Assembly (NCBI GenBank): GCA_016297415.1 | Contig: JAEDGQ010000043.1 | Span: 1-14,974, forward strand | DNA: 14,974 nucleotides | Source of the DNA: Treponema sp. | Lineage (GTDB): Bacteria; Spirochaetota; Spirochaetia; Treponematales; Treponemataceae | Direction: 5' to 3' | Shown: one piece after another, positions 12,480-14,974 of the stretch | Layout: every line of letters begins with the position of its first letter | How positions within the stretch are numbered: the first letter of the stretch is position 1 | Position numbers and translations under genes: made by a program | Notes under the pieces: model-generated | What the model was told of the DNA's origin: nothing | The model's input: the letters and a program-made list of their open reading frames with translations, nothing else | Databases searched by the model: none

Positions 12480-13874
12480 ATGGGTAACGAAAAAGAAACT
12501 GCATGGTATGACAAAGCTGCAGGACGCCGTCAGCATAAGGCTGAAAACAAAGCTAAATTTCAGGCCCGAGAAGAAGAAAAAGCCCGCCGAAAAGATGAAA
12601 AATCTAAGGCAAAACCTGCTTCAAAAGCAAAAACTTTTTCCCACAAAAAATCACCTGCTTTTAAAAAAAAGAACTCAGTTTCTGCACACTGTACTCCAAT
12701 GTTTTCTTCTGTAAATCTTCCTGAAGATTCCCTTCAGATTTTAAATTCTTTTGATCAGATTGTTGCTCAGACTAGAAATATGAGCGGCAAACAGCAGACA
12801 CTCCTGCCTGGTCAGATTAAAAAGTTAAGTCATCAGCTTACAGACGACCGCTCAAGCAGAAGAGTCGGCTATATGAACGATGCAAGCCTTATTTCTGCAT
12901 ATATAAGTTATTTTATGTGGTGGAATCTTGTCCGCCTTACTAAACTGTTTTCAAATCTTCCGGAAAATGCCTTTGACCTGAAAGACGGTGATGTTTGTCT
13001 TGATCTGGGGTCCGGTCCACTGACAGTTCCTGTAGCTCTCTGGCTTTCCCGTCCTGAACTTAGGGATAAAAAACTTACATTTTACTGTATGGACCTTTCT
13101 CAGACTGCCCTGGCAGCCGGAGAAGAAATTTATCTCTCTGTTGCTGCCAGAACTCTGAAAGAAAACCAGGAACCATGGAAAATCGTTCGTGTTAAAGGTT
13201 CTGTAGGAACAGGTATAAAAGAAAAAGCAGCTCTTGTTACAAGCGCCAATGTTTTTAATGAACTGGCACAGACAAACGAGATGCCGCCTGACTATCAGGC
13301 AAAAAAATACACTGGTGACATTGAGTCATACCTGTCAAAAGAAGGTTCTCAGACTGTTCTGCTCATTGAACCGGGGGATCCTAAATCAGCCAGACTTGTA
13401 AGCCTTATGCGTGATGCTTTTATACGCAGAGGCTTTATGCCTGTAAGTCCTTGTCCTCATTCTCATATGTGTCCAATGGAAGGCCGCACTACTTCAAATC
13501 CAAACGGCAAATGGTGTAATTTTGCTTTTGACACAGAAGATGCACCTTCTGCACTTCTTAAGCTTTCTGAAAAATCCAATCTTTCAAAAGAAAGAGCAGT
13601 TTTAAGTTATGTGCTTTCAAGCAGATCCGACGAGAAAGGAATAAAACAGAAAAAAAATGACTCTCTTCTGCTTCGTGTTGCCAGCGATTTTATCCGCTTA
13701 CCTGACATTAAAAAATCAGGATATTACTGTTGCAGTCAGCTTGGCCTTGTACTTGCCGTTGATACTACAAATGTACATCCTTCCAACGGTGATTTGTTAG
13801 AAACAAAAATGCCTGCCCGACCGGACAAGCTGAACCGGGACAAAAAATCTGACGCCCTTATTATTGAAATTTAA
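12480..13874 (+). CDS. Rsm22/METTL17-family small-subunit methyltransferase-like protein
   Basis: Rsm22 proteins are SAM-fold proteins associated with small ribosomal subunit assembly, best known in mitochondria. The 464-residue protein has a SAM-binding motif, VCLDLGSGPLTVPVALWL (172-189), and LLIEPGDP (294-301). Cysteines match the family's iron-sulfur pattern: CPHSHMCPM (C325, C331), KWCNF (C346), and a candidate fourth in GYYCCSQLG (C417/C418). The first 65 residues are very rich in Lys, Arg and Glu, probably disordered and RNA-binding. GGGGGA precedes the ATG by a few bases. It lies 28 bases after the MerR gene, so der, merR and this gene look like one operon. Catalytic activity is not proven for many members. 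Confidence 0.85.
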   Translation: MGNEKETAWYDKAAGRRQHKAENKAKFQAREEEKARRKDEKSKAKPASKAKTFSHKKSPAFKKKNSVSAHCTPMFSSVNLPEDSLQILNSFDQIVAQTRNMSGKQQTLLPGQIKKLSHQLTDDRSSRRVGYMNDASLISAYISYFMWWNLVRLTKLFSNLPENAFDLKDGDVCLDLGSGPLTVPVALWLSRPELRDKKLTFYCMDLSQTALAAGEEIYLSVAARTLKENQEPWKIVRVKGSVGTGIKEKAALVTSANVFNELAQTNEMPPDYQAKKYTGDIESYLSKEGSQTVLLIEPGDPKSARLVSLMRDAFIRRGFMPVSPCPHSHMCPMEGRTTSNPNGKWCNFAFDTEDAPSALLKLSEKSNLSKERAVLSYVLSSRSDEKGIKQKKNDSLLLRVASDFIRLPDIKKSGYYCCSQLGLVLAVDTTNVHPSNGDLLETKMPARPDKLNRDKKSDALIIEI

Positions 13875-13895
13875 TCTGCCTCATAAAGTTGAAAA

Positions 13896-13949
13896 AAAAG
13901 GCCCTGCTTTGAAAACTGCAGTCTGTGGTTTTCAAAAGTAAGGCCTTTT
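13896..13949. terminator. bidirectional terminator between rsm22-like and trmH-like genes
   Basis: AAAAGGCC (13896-13903) pairs with GGCCTTTT (13942-13949), and CTTTGAAAAC pairs with GTTTTCAAAAG inside. Runs of A and T at the ends let it serve both convergent genes. Confidence 0.85.
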
Positions 13950-13969
13950 CTATATTTAAAGTATGTTTT

Positions 13970-14815
13970 TTATTCAGATTTTTTTTCCAGCTCTTCCATC
14001 CACTTTTCCATAAGGATTCCCCAGGCAACACCCACATTAAGGCTTGCTTTTAGTCCTTTCATTGGAATTGTTACCCTGCCGTATTTTGCTTTATCAAGAG
14101 CCTCTGGACTGACTCCAAGTTCTTCTGAGCCGATAATGCAGATTCCTTTATCAGGAAATTGAAATTCATTAATGGGTGTTCCGCCTGTTTCAAGAACAAA
14201 AATGGGAATCTGTTTCGACCCGGCAAAAGCTTCAAGTTCTTCAAGATTCATTTTTTCCCAGCCAAGAGTTTCAATACAACCCATGCCGCTTCTTATAGCT
14301 TTTGGATGTTCAGGAGGAACACACATTGGACTAACAAAAACTTTTTCTGCTCCCATTGCTTCTGCACTTCTAAAAATTGAACCAAGATTAAATGGAGAGC
14401 GGATGTCTTCTGCATAAACATAAACATCCTTAAAAAAATTCCTCTGCTTTACAATTCCGTTTTCATCAACAGGTGCTGCATGTGGTGCAATAATAAGATC
14501 CCATTCTGCAGGAAATGTTCCGATTAAAGCCAGCATAATATTCCGGGCAAGGTTACAGGCTCTTTTTTCGTTGAAAGGAGTTTCCTTCAACACACCTTCC
14601 AGCTGAGCACGGGCCTGGTCTGACATTTCAGGATCTTTTAAAATTATTTCAATAAGTCTTTTTATATAATCCGGTCTGGTAATTGATTTGTAATCATATT
14701 CATTTCCTTTTTCAGGAATGCCATCAATATCCCGTTCAAGAGCACCGAATGTCAGGGCAATTTTTCTTCTTTTCTGCCCCGGCTCCAGATGATCCAATTT
14801 TCCAGGTTCAATCAT
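13970..14815 (-). CDS. TrmH/SpoU-family RNA 2'-O-methyltransferase
   Basis: SpoU-family enzymes methylate ribose 2'-OH in tRNA or rRNA with SAM, using a knotted SPOUT fold. The 281-residue protein has motif 1 DIRSPFNLGSIFRS (137-150), motif 2 IIGSEELGVSP (227-237) and motif 3 KASLNVGVAWGILM (256-269), all intact. The N-terminal 125 residues are not the L30e-type domain seen in the RlmB-like protein of this window. They include a charged region (KRRKIALTFG) and an alpha-helical stretch, so the target RNA differs and cannot be named. AAGGA lies six to seven bases before the ATG. It converges on the rsm22-like gene across a shared terminator. Confidence 0.9.
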   Translation of the reverse strand: MIEPGKLDHLEPGQKRRKIALTFGALERDIDGIPEKGNEYDYKSITRPDYIKRLIEIILKDPEMSDQARAQLEGVLKETPFNEKRACNLARNIMLALIGTFPAEWDLIIAPHAAPVDENGIVKQRNFFKDVYVYAEDIRSPFNLGSIFRSAEAMGAEKVFVSPMCVPPEHPKAIRSGMGCIETLGWEKMNLEELEAFAGSKQIPIFVLETGGTPINEFQFPDKGICIIGSEELGVSPEALDKAKYGRVTIPMKGLKASLNVGVAWGILMEKWMEELEKKSE

Positions 14816-14860
14816 TTTTGTTCCTTTAAAACTCGGGGCTGTCCCAAAAGTTCAACTTGC

Positions 14861-14960
14861 GGTGGTTGAGCTTGTCGAAACCACCATATTTAGTGCAATG
14901 GTCATTTCGACAGGTGGTCCCTGAGCCTGTCGAAGGGTGGTTCCTGAGCCTGTCGAAGGG
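14861..14960 (+). repeat. TTGAGCTTGTCGAA-type intergenic repeats
   Basis: Two near-identical direct copies, GGTGGT(C/T)CCTGAGCCTGTCGAAGGG at 14913-14937 and 14936-14960, have a 23-base period. A related copy at 14861-14885, GGTGGTTGAGCTTG then TCGAAACCACC, has complementary GGTGG/CCACC ends. An inverted TTTCGACAGGTGG lies at 14906-14917. Repeats of this kind are scattered between genes in many bacteria. They lie upstream of the trmH-like gene and continue to the window edge. Confidence 0.75.
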
Positions 14961-14974
14961 CTCAATGACCGCTA

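Noticed and set aside
14861..14960. Possible CRISPR array at the right edge
   Set aside because: The copies are adjacent without unique spacers, some are inverted, and the motif is a common dispersed intergenic repeat.
1..14974. tRNA or rRNA genes
   Set aside because: No cloverleaf with a GTTCRANYC-like T-arm or conserved rRNA sequence was recognised on either strand.

Overview
The window looks like chromosomal DNA of a host-associated (gut or rumen type) Treponema. The evidence is the AspS, Der and PtsI sequences, AT-rich coding DNA broken by GC-rich intergenic repeats, and integron-type attC sites of a kind already known from spirochaetes. The genus is an inference from sequence character, not from a search.

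Layout. Positions 1-16 hold the start of a leftward gene that runs off the window. Positions 239-411 hold a diverged remnant of an aspS 3' end, then the complete leftward aspS (412-2247). The rightward rpiB-like isomerase (2537-3172) is followed by a terminator. The leftward GGDEF gene (3326-4366) is bracketed by inverted copies of a repeat of about 97 bp, and the leftward rlmB (4566-5354) follows.

An accessory island lies at about 5618-7600. Reading leftward it has a truncated signal-peptidase-like gene, a terminator or possible decayed attC, a Phd/YefM-RelE/ParE toxin-antitoxin pair, attC site B, a mazEF pair with its own promoter and palindromic operator, and attC site A. This is a small integron cassette array with no integrase in view. 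An IS3-family transposase remnant borders it on the right.

Beyond the island are the leftward ychJ-like SEC-C gene (7638-8138), a 532-base gap with a gene remnant and a GC-rich repeat, and then a rightward block: ptsI (8671-10365, probably leaderless), der (10535-12133), a small MerR regulator (12134-12451) and an Rsm22-type methyltransferase (12480-13874). A two-way terminator separates this from a leftward TrmH-family methyltransferase (13970-14815). The right edge carries TTGAGCTTGTCGAA-type intergenic repeats.

Functionally the core genes lean towards translation and ribosome maturation (aspS, rlmB, der, rsm22-like, trmH-like), with carbon metabolism and signalling (rpiB-like, ptsI, GGDEF). 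The most interesting parts are the attC/toxin-antitoxin island, the second aspS tail, and the repeat-bracketed GGDEF gene.
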